Shown one piece after another: positions 24,617-33,855 of a stretch of DNA of 39,865 nt (the stretch's first letter is position 1; every line of letters begins with the position of its first letter). Below the pieces are notes generated by a model. It was not told the DNA's origin, did no database searches, and worked only from the letters and a program-made list of their open reading frames with translations. Position numbers and translations under genes: made by a program. The DNA comes from Streptomyces sp. PR69. Lineage in GTDB: Bacteria > Actinomycetota > Actinomycetes > Streptomycetales > Streptomycetaceae. Location: positions 1-39,865 of the forward strand of contig NZ_JAOWCB010000043.1 in the NCBI RefSeq assembly GCF_026420845.1. Reading direction: 5' to 3'.

Positions 24617-26148
24617 GCAGCCCCCCTTTCCCGCCCGGCAGGCACAAGGTCTTTGGAGAGGGCTCCCACGACTGCCCCTTCAGGCCCTGCGCCGTCGCCC
24701 TCGGCGGGAGTGGTCAATCCGGCTCGGGCAACGATGAGATCGGCGCCAGCGAACTCGGGATCACTCAGCACGGTGCCGTCGTCCACGGCGAGAAGCACCG
24801 AAGGCGCGCCGTGCCGGAGGGCCGGGCCGATCTCTTGCGCTGCGAGGGCGAGCACCCTCACCACCACGAGCAGCGGCAGCTCAGGATGCAGCTCGCGAGC
24901 TTCCTCCAGCAGCCCGGACAGACGTCGCGGCGCCTCCACGTCGAGGTCCAGCAGCCACTCCAGGTGCTCGTAGCACTCCTCCGGGAAGCGAGGCGCCTCT
25001 GCCGCCTCGGACAACTCCGGCTCCTCGATTTCGCTGCCCAGCGCCTCGCGGACCGCTGGAGGAGTCACCAGCAGGGTGAAGAGGTCAGCCAGACGCAACG
25101 CCGGGCGCACGGCCAATCCGACCACCCGCGTGAAGTAAGCGGCGAGCACCCCGTCGGCGTCGCGCACCGGCAAGGCGAGCGCCGGCTGCAGGAGCTGAGC
25201 GTGGAGGTCGAGGTCCGCCCGCATGGGCTGCGGTGCGAACGTCTGCCGGTCCTGCTCAGTTCGAAAGCGCCGACCGGCGTTCTGGAGTGCTGCCTGGAGC
25301 TGCTCGTGACGTCGCAGGCAATCGCGGACGATGCCGACGAGCGCAGCGGCCTGCTGCTTGCGCACAGGGGTATCGGCGGTGTCACGCGCCTCTGTGATGT
25401 TCACCAAGATGGCGTTCTCCGCCCGGCAGCGGGCCTCGATGTGCTCAAGCGCCTCCGCGATGAACGTCGGCATGGCGGTCAGCCAGTCCACCGTGCGCAC
25501 GTCGCGGCTCGTGGCCTCGAGCCGCTGACGCAGCATCTCGCCGTACTGGATCGTCCGGTACCGCGCGGCCTGCGCAGCAGCTTGCGCGTCTGAGAGCCGA
25601 CCGCGCCGAATCAGCGTCTCCAGCCGCACATCCGCGGCGATCTGCGCCGACTCGATGTCAACTTCCAGCGCACCGACCAGGACATTGACCGCCTCGTTCG
25701 CAGCACGCAGGTAGATCCCGCCGTCGGCTCCCGGAACCTCCTCGAGAAGGCGGAAGTCGAAATCACGCCGCTCGTACCGTCCGTCGGTACCCGTCATCCC
25801 GTAGACCGCGCGGAAGCCGCGATCAGCCGATCCCACGTTGAGCAGGTTCTCAAGAACCCACCCAGCGGCGTGCTCGTGCTCAGCTGCAGAGCGGTCCGGC
25901 GCCTGATCAGCGGCGTACCGGGACAGATCTTCAACGGTCCGCTCCGGAGAAGCGCCGGCGTCGAAATCCATCGCGAGAGTCACCAGATCGATCGCGTGCA
26001 GCCCAAGCTCGCTCATCTGGTAGGCAGTCAAGTCAGCCGACTGAACGGATGACTTACGGGCGTCCAGGTCGTGTAGGGGCGCAGTGCACGCGAGCGCTTT
26101 GATGCGCTGCGCGAATCCAGTGTCTAAGCTCGCAAGTCCTTCAGCCAC
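24613..26148 (-). CDS. jetA: Wadjet subunit JetA (kleisin, MukF-like)
   Basis: A 511-aa, mostly helical, acidic protein. Residues ~200-280 are rich in helix formers (RRGRLSDAQAAAQAARYRTI...), fitting a kleisin middle region, and the C-terminal part includes ECYEHLEWLLDLDVE. The usual DUF3375 features of type I JetA are not obvious, so this may be another Wadjet subtype. The GTG start at 26148 has an AGAGG directly beside it, too close for a normal ribosome binding site, so the true start may differ. It leads the operon jetA-jetB-jetC-jetD. Confidence 0.75.
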   Translation of the reverse strand: MAEGLASLDTGFAQRIKALACTAPLHDLDARKSSVQSADLTAYQMSELGLHAIDLVTLAMDFDAGASPERTVEDLSRYAADQAPDRSAAEHEHAAGWVLENLLNVGSADRGFRAVYGMTGTDGRYERRDFDFRLLEEVPGADGGIYLRAANEAVNVLVGALEVDIESAQIAADVRLETLIRRGRLSDAQAAAQAARYRTIQYGEMLRQRLEATSRDVRTVDWLTAMPTFIAEALEHIEARCRAENAILVNITEARDTADTPVRKQQAAALVGIVRDCLRRHEQLQAALQNAGRRFRTEQDRQTFAPQPMRADLDLHAQLLQPALALPVRDADGVLAAYFTRVVGLAVRPALRLADLFTLLVTPPAVREALGSEIEEPELSEAAEAPRFPEECYEHLEWLLDLDVEAPRRLSGLLEEARELHPELPLLVVVRVLALAAQEIGPALRHGAPSVLLAVDDGTVLSDPEFAGADLIVARAGLTTPAEGDGAGPEGAVVGALSKDLVPAGRERGAA

Positions 26149-26195
26149 CCTCTAAACGGTAAGGGGGAGCACTGACAACGCGCCGCGGATGGCTA

Positions 26196-26430
26196 AAGTC
26201 GACGGTCAAGCTGGCCGAGTTCCCAACGAAACGCTCCTGGTCACGACTACCCTGACCTGCGGCCCGACCCGGACTACCGGCTGCGGGTCACCGAACGGCT
26301 CACCCTGATGCCGCAGGGCCTGCGGCTGCATCTGGAGCGGCGCACGGTGACCGCCAGGGCGGTTGCCGGGACGGCCGTCGACGAGGCACTGTCAGAGCTG
26401 CGCCGCCCGGTGCACGGGGCGGGTGACTGA
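26196..26430 (+). pseudogene. Coding-like remnant
   Basis: An open frame from after a stop at 26194 to TGA at 26428-26430, with no start codon at its beginning. It contains YPDLRPDPDYRLRVTERL and ELRRPVHGAGD with strong third-position G/C bias. It looks like the C-terminal fragment of a lost gene. No family recognised. Confidence 0.3.
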
Positions 26431-26547
26431 CTCCGGCAGCCGGATGTCCGCACTGCCGCGGGCGGCGTTGAGCTGGGGCTGGGTGAGGAAGAAGGCGCCT
26501 GTCAGGTCGGCGTCGCGCAGGTCGGCGCCGCGCAGATCCCCGGTGGG
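26392..26547 (-). pseudogene. Pentapeptide-repeat protein, C-terminal remnant
   Basis: On the minus strand a frame without its own start encodes GDLRGADLRDADLTGAFFL followed by TQPQLNAARGSADIRLP and ends at 26392. A(D/N)LRG-type repeats and the QLNAARG ending are typical of actinobacterial pentapeptide-repeat proteins. It is joined out of frame to the end of the helicase gene, marking a recombination or deletion junction. Confidence 0.5.
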
Positions 26548-28003
26548 TTTCCGTCGGGGTGTTCCTGGATCCAGGCAAGACCCCCGATGTCGAGACGGGT
26601 GCGGGTGCGTGTGACGGCGACATAGGCGAGACGGGCTTCGCTGTCGTCGATCGGGCCGGGATGGGGCGGCCGTGTGCGTCTTGCCGGTCGGTGTCCTTGG
26701 GCGGGGTGAAGTCGTCGGCGATTCTCACGCGTGCCCACTCACGGCCCTTTGCTTTGTGGGCGGTGGAGACGGTGACCTTGGCGTGGGGTTCTGGGGTGAG
26801 GCGGTTGACGGCGGTGAGGATGGCTTCGGGGCCGTGGGTGTCGACGAGGTCGACCAGGGGTTGGAGGTCTCGTCCGGAGGGATCGTGGGCGGCATAGTCC
26901 TGGACGGCGCCCCAGGTGGGGAAGAGGACGAGTTCGGGGTGGTGGGTGCGTCGGCCTTCTTTGAGGTCGCGTGCTGCCAGGGCGAGTGTGCGGAGGCTGT
27001 CGCCGCCGCCGACGAGGGCGACGGGCGTGCCGGCGGCGAGGTGGCTCATGACGTGTTTCATGGTGCCGACGTTGGTGCGACACAGGACAGCGTCGGGTTG
27101 GGGAACGGGGCCGAGTTCGGTGGGCATGGTGTCGGTTCCGGTCAGGCGGATGGGGGCGTCGGCGATCGCGAGCCACCTATTGGCCTCGCACGCCAGTTGA
27201 GGGCCGAAGCGGAACGAGCGGGACAGGGCGAGCTTCGTGCCGTCGAAGCCGGCCATGACGTCTTTGGCGCCGCGCCAGTGGTAGATGGCCTGGGCGGAGT
27301 CGCCGACCATGACGAGTTGGGCGTGGCCGCGCTGGTTGTTGAAGATGTGTTCGACGACGGGGTTGGTGTCCTGGGCTTCGTCGAGCAGGAGGTAGTCGGT
27401 GGGGATCTTGGGGTCGGTGAGGGACCAGATCTTGAGGAAGTGGTCGGGGTCGAACCGGACTGCGCCGTCGTCGGGGTGCTGCAGGTCGGCCCAGGCTTTG
27501 TGGGCGTAGGGCAGGACGGTTTCGGCGAGATGGCCGCGTAGTTGGGGGTGGTCGAGTCCACGCAGGGGCGGAACGTGGTTAGCGGTGATGCTGGGGTCTG
27601 CGGAGTGGCAGAAGCGAGTGACGGTGCGCAGGACGGTGTTGGACACGGTGGTGGGCGAGATGTCGTGGTCGCCGATGCGGACGGGTGTGGTGATGCCGAG
27701 GTCCTGGCCGGAGCGCCAGGCGGGGCGTCGGGGTGCGTCGAGTCGGCGGGCGTAGCGGTGGCCGAGGGCTGCGTAGGCGAGGGCGTGGGCGGTTTTACAG
27801 GTGACGGTGGTCGGGAACCGGGAGGCGGCGTCGTGGGCGATGGCCCGGTTGTAGGCGAGGTAGCGGCCGCGGCGTCTGGTGGCGGTGGCGAGGAATGCGA
27901 GGGTGGAGGTCTTTCCGGTGCCGGCGCCCGCTTGGAGGGCGATGTGGTCACCGGCGCGGAAGCGGTCGGCTGTGTGGGCCTGTTCGTCGGTCGGGGTGAA
28001 CAC
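26502..28003 (-). pseudogene. UvrD/FBH1-like SF1 helicase gene with apparent frameshift
   Basis: Starts with GTG at 28003 (FTPTDEQAHTADRFRAGDHI). Motifs: Walker A AGAGTGKTS, LLLDEAQDTNPVVEHI (motif II), MVGDSAQAIYHWRGA (motif III) and VSTAHKAKGREWARV (motif V). After HGRPIP, near 26655-26665, the frame breaks. Motif VI (EARLAYVAVTRTRTRLD) lies in another frame, which continues to a stop at 26502. One missing base would explain it. If real, the protein lacks the arginine finger of motif VI and is dead. Upstream in-frame sequence (28004-28876) overlaps the DUF6083 gene and is Arg/Pro-rich, so it is not part of the protein. Confidence 0.7.
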
Positions 28004-28158
28004 GTCGCGGCTCCGGGTTGGCGGGGACAGAGGGGGGATGGTTGGCACGGACGGCTGCGTCGCGGGCTCGGCGGGCCGGGAAAGCGGCTGAGTGCCGCGG
28101 CCGATCTGTCGCCCGGCGCCATGAACCGGGGATGCCGGCGATGAGGGGGCTTGTGGGT

Positions 28159-29004
28159 TCAGCCCGAGGTACGGCGAACGGCCCGTGGTAGGCGGGTGGC
28201 GAGATGGGCGTGGTGCTTGATCGGGTCGAAAGGTTCCCATTCGGCGAGGGCCAGGTCGGCTGCCCCGGTCGTGATGGCGTGGATGGGACAGCGTTGTGTG
28301 CGCCAGCGCAGCTGCTCGGCGTATGGAAGGCCGCCGAGGTCGTAGACAGCGATATCGACGGCAGGCAGGGCCAGTTGGCGGTGCCGACGGAGCACCGCGG
28401 GGGTGAGGATCCAGTGTCCGGGTGCAGCGGGGTCGAGGACCGGCTGGTGGCATCGGGTGCGGCGGCGGGTCTGGGCGACGCACTGGATGTCGTCGATGGG
28501 GTGGGCTGCGAGGTATCGGCCGTACAGGAGCTGGACGACCGGGCGCTCTGGCCGACACGCACCGGGTGCTGTGGGCGGCGTTCGGGGGGTGAAGGCTCCG
28601 GTGTCGAGGAGTCGCCGGGTGTGGAGGGCGAGGCGTCGACGGAGGTGGTCGAGGGCAGGTGACGGCGGCTGGGGTGCGGCGCGTGCCGGGCACAGGATGG
28701 TGTGGGCGGTGCGGCACCATCCGCTGGCGTCGTCGGCGGAGTGCGCGATGCCGGAGGCTACATGCCAGCGAAGCGGCTCCGGGACGGCCCTGGCAGGGAG
28801 CTCCATGGGATGGAGTGCGACAGGCTGCTTGTCGGTGGTGGTGTGCCAGTCGATTCGGTTGCCGCAGTCTCGGCACGCTCCGCGTTGGGCGATGCGCAGC
28901 AGGCGGCTGGGGCAGTTGGCGGCGATGGTCAGGACGCGGCCGCGGTGCGAGACGACGGGGCTGCCGTCCCAGTGGCGTGGCGTGGGGCGGTGGGTGGAGT
29001 GCAT
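28159..29004 (-). CDS. DUF6083-domain protein
   Basis: The 281-aa product has a zinc-ribbon-like CRDCGNRIDWH, then PVALHPMELPARAVPEPLRWHVASGIAH and WCRTAHTILCPA, the layout I know from the actinobacterial DUF6083 family, which is common on plasmids and integrative elements. A second Cys/His-rich part (QCVAQTRRRTRCHQPV and RCPIHAI) may bind another zinc. Function unknown; nucleic-acid binding is plausible. It precedes the helicase gene on the same strand by about 155 bp, a common pairing in mobile actinobacterial DNA. Confidence 0.75.
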   Translation of the reverse strand: MHSTHRPTPRHWDGSPVVSHRGRVLTIAANCPSRLLRIAQRGACRDCGNRIDWHTTTDKQPVALHPMELPARAVPEPLRWHVASGIAHSADDASGWCRTAHTILCPARAAPQPPSPALDHLRRRLALHTRRLLDTGAFTPRTPPTAPGACRPERPVVQLLYGRYLAAHPIDDIQCVAQTRRRTRCHQPVLDPAAPGHWILTPAVLRRHRQLALPAVDIAVYDLGGLPYAEQLRWRTQRCPIHAITTGAADLALAEWEPFDPIKHHAHLATRLPRAVRRTSG

Positions 29005-29163
29005 GGGCGTGAAGGTTCCACTCGGCGCGCCACGTTCAGGGTGTCCACGCTGCCGTCTTCCCCCGGCCGGCCCAACAAGTGGGCATGGGCGTTCGGGGGT
29101 TCGGTCGCCAGTTCCCGCCCGGTGACCGATTCGGGTGATCCTCGGGAGGCTGTCGGTCGGGGG

Positions 29164-29427
29164 CTATGCAGGACTCTTGCCGGGGGGTTCGTGGCCGGTG
29201 CACAGGGTGGCGAACAGGCCACCGAGGGGGACGTCGAAGGCGTGGCCGAGGGCGTGCCAGGTGGCGAGGGATCCGATGGTGCGGCCTTGCTCGATCTCAA
29301 TGAGGGTGCGTCTGGACAGGCCGGTTCGGGTGGCGAGTTCGTCGTAGCTCCAGCCGCGGTCGCCTCGCAGGCGCGCGAGTTCCTGGCGCAGCGCGTCGAG
29401 GTCGGGGTCGGGCGGCAAGATCGTCAC
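29164..29427 (-). CDS. XRE-family transcriptional regulator (87 aa)
   Basis: A single HTH domain: LARLRGDRGWSYDELATRTGLSRRTLIEIEQGRTIGSLATWHAL, the standard Cro/C1 helix-turn-helix with a helix-3 SRRTLIEIE. A short C-terminal tail follows. It is divergent from a Cys-rich protein gene, with three 17-bp repeats between their starts (29442-29524), the likely operators. Probably an autoregulating repressor of the divergent pair. Confidence 0.88.
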   Translation of the reverse strand: MTILPPDPDLDALRQELARLRGDRGWSYDELATRTGLSRRTLIEIEQGRTIGSLATWHALGHAFDVPLGGLFATLCTGHEPPGKSPA

Positions 29428-29441
29428 CCGTCCATCGCACG

Positions 29442-29524
29442 GTGCAGACCCCTGCCCTGTCAGTGCAGACCTCTGCCCTATTTGCGTAGATGGCGATTCC
29501 GAGCGGGAGGGCAGAGGTCTGCAC
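29442..29524. promoter_or_regulatory. Three-site operator-like repeat array
   Basis: The 17-mer GTGCAGACCTCTGCCCT occurs at 29463-29479, with one mismatch as a direct copy at 29442-29458 (21 bp away, two helical turns) and as a perfect inverted copy at 29508-29524. The inverted pair is separated by 28 bp of AT-richer DNA. Lying 15 bp upstream of the XRE start and within the divergent intergenic space, this is probably where the XRE regulator binds and shuts off both promoters. Confidence 0.7.
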
Positions 29525-29609
29525 TACGGTGCCGCCGTCGTGCCACTCCCCGCGGCTGCTTCCCTGGGACGCCAGGCCACGGGGCCGAGCAGAAAGAGAC
29601 CAGCGGCAG

Positions 29610-30710
29610 ATGAGGCTGTGCACTACACGCCCGCCGGCGCCCCGCACGTGGACCGTCGAACTACGGTCCCAGCCACAGGGGCCGCTCCTCGTCTGTACTC
29701 AATGCGCCCTCGCTCCCGAAACCCTCCACGGCCGCAGCGCACGGTCGGCAGCCCTCGCCCACCTGGCCCGACACGCCCGCTGCTCGCTCCTCCCCCAGCA
29801 CCTGCGGACATGCCAGTGCCATGAACGGGGCTGTCGCTGGCATTCGCGCCACCGCGGCTGCGACGGCCCGCTCCTTCTCGTCCTCTCCCGGGAACACGGC
29901 GGCCGACTCTGGCGACTCGCCGACACCTGCACCGCCTGCGCCCACGCCATGAAAGACGCCAGCATCGTCCCCGACACCACACTCACGGCCACCCTGCGCC
30001 CCACCCCACGCCCAGGGCGAGGCTCGGCCCGCAAAGAGGGTGTGGAGCAGGACCTGGTGCGTGACATGCTCAGCTATCTCGCCGCGTCACTTCCCCAAAG
30101 TGTAAGTCCGCGGGGGCGGATCCTCGCTCTGCAATGCGTCTTGCGGGCAGACCCGGACGGCCATCTGCAGCTCCCCTGTGGGCTGGTCCGGGGCATGAGA
30201 CTCCCCCAGCCCGAAACCGCCCGGCAAGAGCTCACCGACAGCGGCTGGATCCGCCCGTACCCAGGACACGGCGACACCATCGCCGGCCGGCTCACCGACC
30301 CTCTTGCCGGAAGCCTCGGCTCGCGACGCCGCCGCCAGGCAGCCGACTGGGCCCTGCGGGTGATCCAAAGCGGTCTGGTCGCTCGACTCGCCCCGGCCCC
30401 ACGCCTTCTCGCCTTGGCAATCGCCGCACACACTCCCCCCGGCGAGACGGCCGGACGAGCAGAAGCCGACCAACTCGCCCGCCGCTGCGGCCTGTCACAT
30501 GACGGACTGATCGGCACGCTCCCGCTGCTCGCCAGCCAGCGCGCCGTCACGTTCTGGGAGCTCGCCCCTGATGCCGTGGACCTGGTGTGGAGCACATCGC
30601 CTCCCCACGCGTCAGCGCGAGGCCTCAATACCCCCAGGGCCGCCGGCGACGTACGCGAGTCGCCGAGTGGCGCCCGATCGGCCAGCACGACGGACACCGA
30701 CGTCAGATGA
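29610..30710 (+). CDS. Cys/His-rich hypothetical protein (366 aa)
   Basis: The ATG at 29610 is chosen because the longer frame (from 29490) would begin inside the operator repeats. The N-terminal half is rich in Cys and His: CTQCAL, CSLLPQHLRTCQCHERGCRWHSRHRGCDGP and TCTACAH, suggesting two or three zinc-binding sites. The C-terminal half is helical with a winged-helix-like look (ARRCGLSHDGLIGTLPLLASQRAVTFWELAPDAVDLVW). It may be a DNA-binding accessory or regulator. It is divergent from the XRE gene and probably controlled by it. I cannot name the family. Confidence 0.7.
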   Translation: MRLCTTRPPAPRTWTVELRSQPQGPLLVCTQCALAPETLHGRSARSAALAHLARHARCSLLPQHLRTCQCHERGCRWHSRHRGCDGPLLLVLSREHGGRLWRLADTCTACAHAMKDASIVPDTTLTATLRPTPRPGRGSARKEGVEQDLVRDMLSYLAASLPQSVSPRGRILALQCVLRADPDGHLQLPCGLVRGMRLPQPETARQELTDSGWIRPYPGHGDTIAGRLTDPLAGSLGSRRRRQAADWALRVIQSGLVARLAPAPRLLALAIAAHTPPGETAGRAEADQLARRCGLSHDGLIGTLPLLASQRAVTFWELAPDAVDLVWSTSPPHASARGLNTPRAAGDVRESPSGARSASTTDTDVR

Positions 30711-31012
30711 GCCCCCATCCATGCTCGCGCCGGGCCACACACCCCCGAGTCGGGCAGCCGGATCCGCCCGGACTCCCAGGCCAGCGTCCTGAGCGCAGAT
30801 GCAACAGCTCCGCTCCCAGGCGTTGAGGCCTCGCCGCCCTTGGCACGCAGGCCAGTCCATTGGGCTGTGCCGCCGAACCGGGACACCCGCTGCGAAACGA
30901 CTATGTCCGTCGAGTTGTCTGTGCCCCGCGTGGCTCAGCCGTCCAGGCATGGCGACGGGCCTCTTCGGCCAGGACGGCCGGCGACGCGTCGCGACACTGT
31001 CCGCCGGCAGCA
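30711..31012. other. Intergenic region, nothing recognised
   Basis: About 300 bp between convergent genes. Open frames on both strands are Arg/Pro-rich and look like artefacts of high G+C. No strong hairpin or repeat found. Confidence 0.45.
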
Positions 31013-31723
31013 CTACCGCGATCGCCAGGTGCGTACCTCGAGGTGGACGATGTGCGCGGTGGGGTGGATGCGGCCCGTCTCCACGAGCCATTGGTGCACG
31101 GCGGCAGTGACGTCTCCCCCGGCGTGGTCGGTGCGGCTGGCGAATTCCCGGGCGTCGAAGCCGCCGGTCTGGGCGGAGCCGTAGGAGCGTTCCTCGGTGT
31201 GGTCGGCGCGTTGGACGACGTCGCGGCGGATGCCGGGTGAGTCGGTGCGGCTGCCGGAAGGGTGGACATAGCCGGTCTTGGCGAGGCGGACGGTGAAGGC
31301 AAGGCGCAGGCCTTGTCGGGCGGCTTCTGCGATCAGGGGGCGCAGGCGTGCGGCGCCGGAGGCAATGGCTTGGGCGCCGGCGCGGCCGGTGCCGGTGCCG
31401 GTGGGGGTGATGAGGACGGCTTTGGTGCGCACGCGGGCGCGGGTGCCGGAACTAGTGGTGCGGCGGGTGATGTGGGGGGCGGCGATGGCGGCGAGTTCGG
31501 TGGCGTCGGTGACGCCTGCGCTCTGGACGGCGGCGAGGACGTGGGTGAGGGCGGGGACGAAGGCGGCGCCTTTGTGGCGTGTGTAGAACTGGGAGACGAG
31601 GGAGGGGTCGCGGTCGATGATGCGGGCGATGTCGCGTTTGGTGAACCCGGCGGCCTGGAGCTGGTCGGCGAGGCGAGCGGCTTCGCTGCGTTGCGGGGCT
31701 CCGGCTGGTGTGCGGGGTGGCAT
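31013..31723 (-). CDS. HTH protein with basic C-terminus, downstream of Tap-like gene
   Basis: The ATG at 31723 overlaps the stop of the polymerase-palm gene by one base (TGATG); 236 aa. The N-terminal FTKRDIARIIDRDPSLVSQFYTRHKGAAFVPALTHVL is a helix-turn-helix of the XRE type. The rest is basic and Thr/Arg/Ala-rich (RRTTSSGTRARVRTKAV), then beta-rich (LRLAFTVRLAKTGYVHP, HIVHLEVRTW). In archetypal Streptomyces replicons a tap gene is followed directly by the terminal-protein gene tpg; this gene occupies that place but does not look like Tpg. It may be a replication partner, a DNA-binding accessory or an unrelated regulator. Confidence 0.72.
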   Translation of the reverse strand: MPPRTPAGAPQRSEAARLADQLQAAGFTKRDIARIIDRDPSLVSQFYTRHKGAAFVPALTHVLAAVQSAGVTDATELAAIAAPHITRRTTSSGTRARVRTKAVLITPTGTGTGRAGAQAIASGAARLRPLIAEAARQGLRLAFTVRLAKTGYVHPSGSRTDSPGIRRDVVQRADHTEERSYGSAQTGGFDAREFASRTDHAGGDVTAAVHQWLVETGRIHPTAHIVHLEVRTWRSR

Positions 31724-33855
31724 CACGCCTCCTTGAGGGCGATGCGGCCGGCGTCGCGCAGTGTGAGGAGTTCTTCTTCGGTGGTCGGGGCAGTGACGGG
31801 GCCGGCGAGGTGACCTTTGCGAAGGTAGTCGCCGGGCTGACCACGGTAGGGCCAGGGCTGCGGCGTGGTGAGGTAGACGGCGTCGGTGCGGAAGGCGACG
31901 ACACTCCCGGGCGGGGCGTGGAGGGCTCCGGCGTGGATGTTGTCCTCGCGGTGGCGCTGGGAGAGCAGGGCGGCGCGGGCTCCTGACCAGATCGCGGCAG
32001 CCCATTCGGGGTGGGCGTTGGGGTCGCGGGTGAAGCCGGTGGGGCGCTGCCAGGTGATCTGCTCGTCGGTGAAGCCGATGATTTCGGCGTCGGCGGGGAC
32101 GTCGCGTTCCATGGTGCGGGGGGTGGTGCCGGTGACCATGCGGGGGCGCTGGGCGAAGGAGCCGATGCCGTAGAGGAGAAGGCTGCGGACGGCGCGGGAG
32201 GCGAGGCGGGCGGCCTGGCGCTGGGCGGGGTCACCATGCAAGTCGGATTGGGCGGCGAGGGTGGCCCAGGCTTCTTTGAGTTTCTTCGCCCAGTCGTCGA
32301 GGGGTTTGCCGTCGTCGAAGAGGAGGCCGTCGAGGATTTCGATACGCCAGGGCTGGATCGGGTTGGCCAGGGCGGTGTGGATCTCGGGTCCGCCGGCCCA
32401 GGTGGTGAAGGTGGTGCCGGGCTGGGCGGGGTAGTGCCAGGCGCGGTCGCCGGGGGCGGGGGCGGGGAGGATGCCGACGTGGTTCCAGGTGTCGGGGACG
32501 GTGACGCGCACCTGCCAGTGGCCGCAGCCGTAGAGGGCCTTGATCTGGTCCTTCTCGCTCAAGGAGGCGAAGGTGGCGGCGGTGATGCGGCGGGGGGTGC
32601 CGACGGGGGATTTCCAGGTGTGCTTGGCGTAGGCGAAGGTGCGGTCGTATTCGACGAGCGCGGGCAGCTGGTCGGGTACGGCGGGCGGGGTGATGAGTTC
32701 GGTGCGGCCCTGTCCGGCGGTGGCGTGGAGCAGTCCGCGAAGTTCCTCGGACAGGACGGGGTAGCCGTCGGCGTGCTGGCCTCGGGTGGGGATGGTGCGG
32801 GTCCACAGGTCGCGGCCGGTCTGGGACGGGGAGCCCATCAGTACGGCGTCGTTCCAGTGGGCGCGCAGGGTCTTCCAGAGAAGGACGAATGCGTCGCGGA
32901 CGACGGTGGGGGCGGCGCCTTCGGGGTCGAACCACTCCCCCACCGATCGGATCTCGACGTGGTGCTGGCCGTTGTCGCTCTGGTAGCGGCCGACGGGGTT
33001 ACGGGGGTGGACGAAGTGGCCGGCCATCTTGTCTTTGCCGCGGCCGGTGTCGGTGCGCCACCCTGGGATGGGGGCGTTCAGCCAGGCTGCGACGGCGTCC
33101 TTGAGGAAGGGGTGCTGGTCGGCCTGGTGGTGCCAGGGGTCCCCGGCGATGATGAAGATCCGTTCGGTGCCTTCGGGGACGGCGTGGAAGACGGCCTGGA
33201 GGATCGTGGCGGCGGAGGTGTCGGGGAGGTTCAGGCTCAGGGTCTGGTCGCGGTGGACCAGGGTCCCGGTGGTGGTGTCGAGGAAGACGGTCGAGCGGGC
33301 CTGCTGGGTGAAGTTCGGGTGGGTGGATGCGAGGTTCGGGGTGTGGGTGAACCACCGGTCCCCCTTGGCACCTTCAGGGATCGACGGCAGCTCTCGCGAG
33401 GGGGCTGCGGCGGTGACCGGCGCGGCTGCAGCGGCGGGTTCGACACCAGCGGGAGCTGGGTGAGCGACAGGGGCACTCACGGTGGGGGCGGCCGCGGTCG
33501 TCTCGGGCGGTCCGGGCTGTTGTGCTGCAACGGCAGGGGTCGCGTGGCTGTCCGGCAGTGCAGTGCTCTGGCCGGCGACAGGTGTGCTGCTGGGCGTGTG
33601 GGCGGGCTGCGGTGTCTGTGTGTCGGCAACGAGGTTCTCGGGTGCGAGGGAGGGGGCGATCTGGACGATGTCGGCCAGGCTCAAGCCGGCCGCGGGAGCA
33701 ATGCGCTCCGCGTTGGCCTTGTCGTGGGCGGCCAGCGCACGGATCTTCTTGTCCCGTGCCACCTCGAGCTTGGCCAGAGCCGCCTTCACCTGCTTGATCG
33801 CGTCGCGGTCCTTACGCAGGTCGGCAAGGGCGGCGTTGTAAGCCTTTGCGTCCAT
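31723..33855 (-). CDS. Family-B polymerase-palm protein, Tap-like (710 aa)
   Basis: ATG at 33855 (spacing to GAGG fits better than GTG at 33858). Residues 1-50 are a basic coiled coil, ~75-160 a Pro/Ala/Thr linker. The main body has three blocks in the order of a family-B DNA polymerase palm: motif A-like EYDRTFAYA (D404), motif B-like RAVRSLLLYGIGSF (Y562, G563) and motif C-like FRTDAVYL (D658). The streptomycete telomere-associated protein Tap, reported to act as a primase, has similarly degenerate blocks. The context (HTH gene before, HTH/basic gene after, a Tpg-family gene further upstream) supports a role in terminal or plasmid replication. The motifs are divergent, so activity is uncertain. 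Confidence 0.65.
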   Translation of the reverse strand: MDAKAYNAALADLRKDRDAIKQVKAALAKLEVARDKKIRALAAHDKANAERIAPAAGLSLADIVQIAPSLAPENLVADTQTPQPAHTPSSTPVAGQSTALPDSHATPAVAAQQPGPPETTAAAPTVSAPVAHPAPAGVEPAAAAAPVTAAAPSRELPSIPEGAKGDRWFTHTPNLASTHPNFTQQARSTVFLDTTTGTLVHRDQTLSLNLPDTSAATILQAVFHAVPEGTERIFIIAGDPWHHQADQHPFLKDAVAAWLNAPIPGWRTDTGRGKDKMAGHFVHPRNPVGRYQSDNGQHHVEIRSVGEWFDPEGAAPTVVRDAFVLLWKTLRAHWNDAVLMGSPSQTGRDLWTRTIPTRGQHADGYPVLSEELRGLLHATAGQGRTELITPPAVPDQLPALVEYDRTFAYAKHTWKSPVGTPRRITAATFASLSEKDQIKALYGCGHWQVRVTVPDTWNHVGILPAPAPGDRAWHYPAQPGTTFTTWAGGPEIHTALANPIQPWRIEILDGLLFDDGKPLDDWAKKLKEAWATLAAQSDLHGDPAQRQAARLASRAVRSLLLYGIGSFAQRPRMVTGTTPRTMERDVPADAEIIGFTDEQITWQRPTGFTRDPNAHPEWAAAIWSGARAALLSQRHREDNIHAGALHAPPGSVVAFRTDAVYLTTPQPWPYRGQPGDYLRKGHLAGPVTAPTTEEELLTLRDAGRIALKEA

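Noticed and set aside
28004..28876. N-terminal extension of the UvrD-like helicase
   Set aside because: Low-complexity frame antisense-like in composition, overlapping the DUF6083 gene; FTPTDEQ at 28003 is the normal start of the family.
30986..31010. Transposon end of the TniA-like element near GCGACACTGTCC
   Set aside because: Only a short TGTC/GACA resemblance; without the other end no terminal inverted repeat can be defined.
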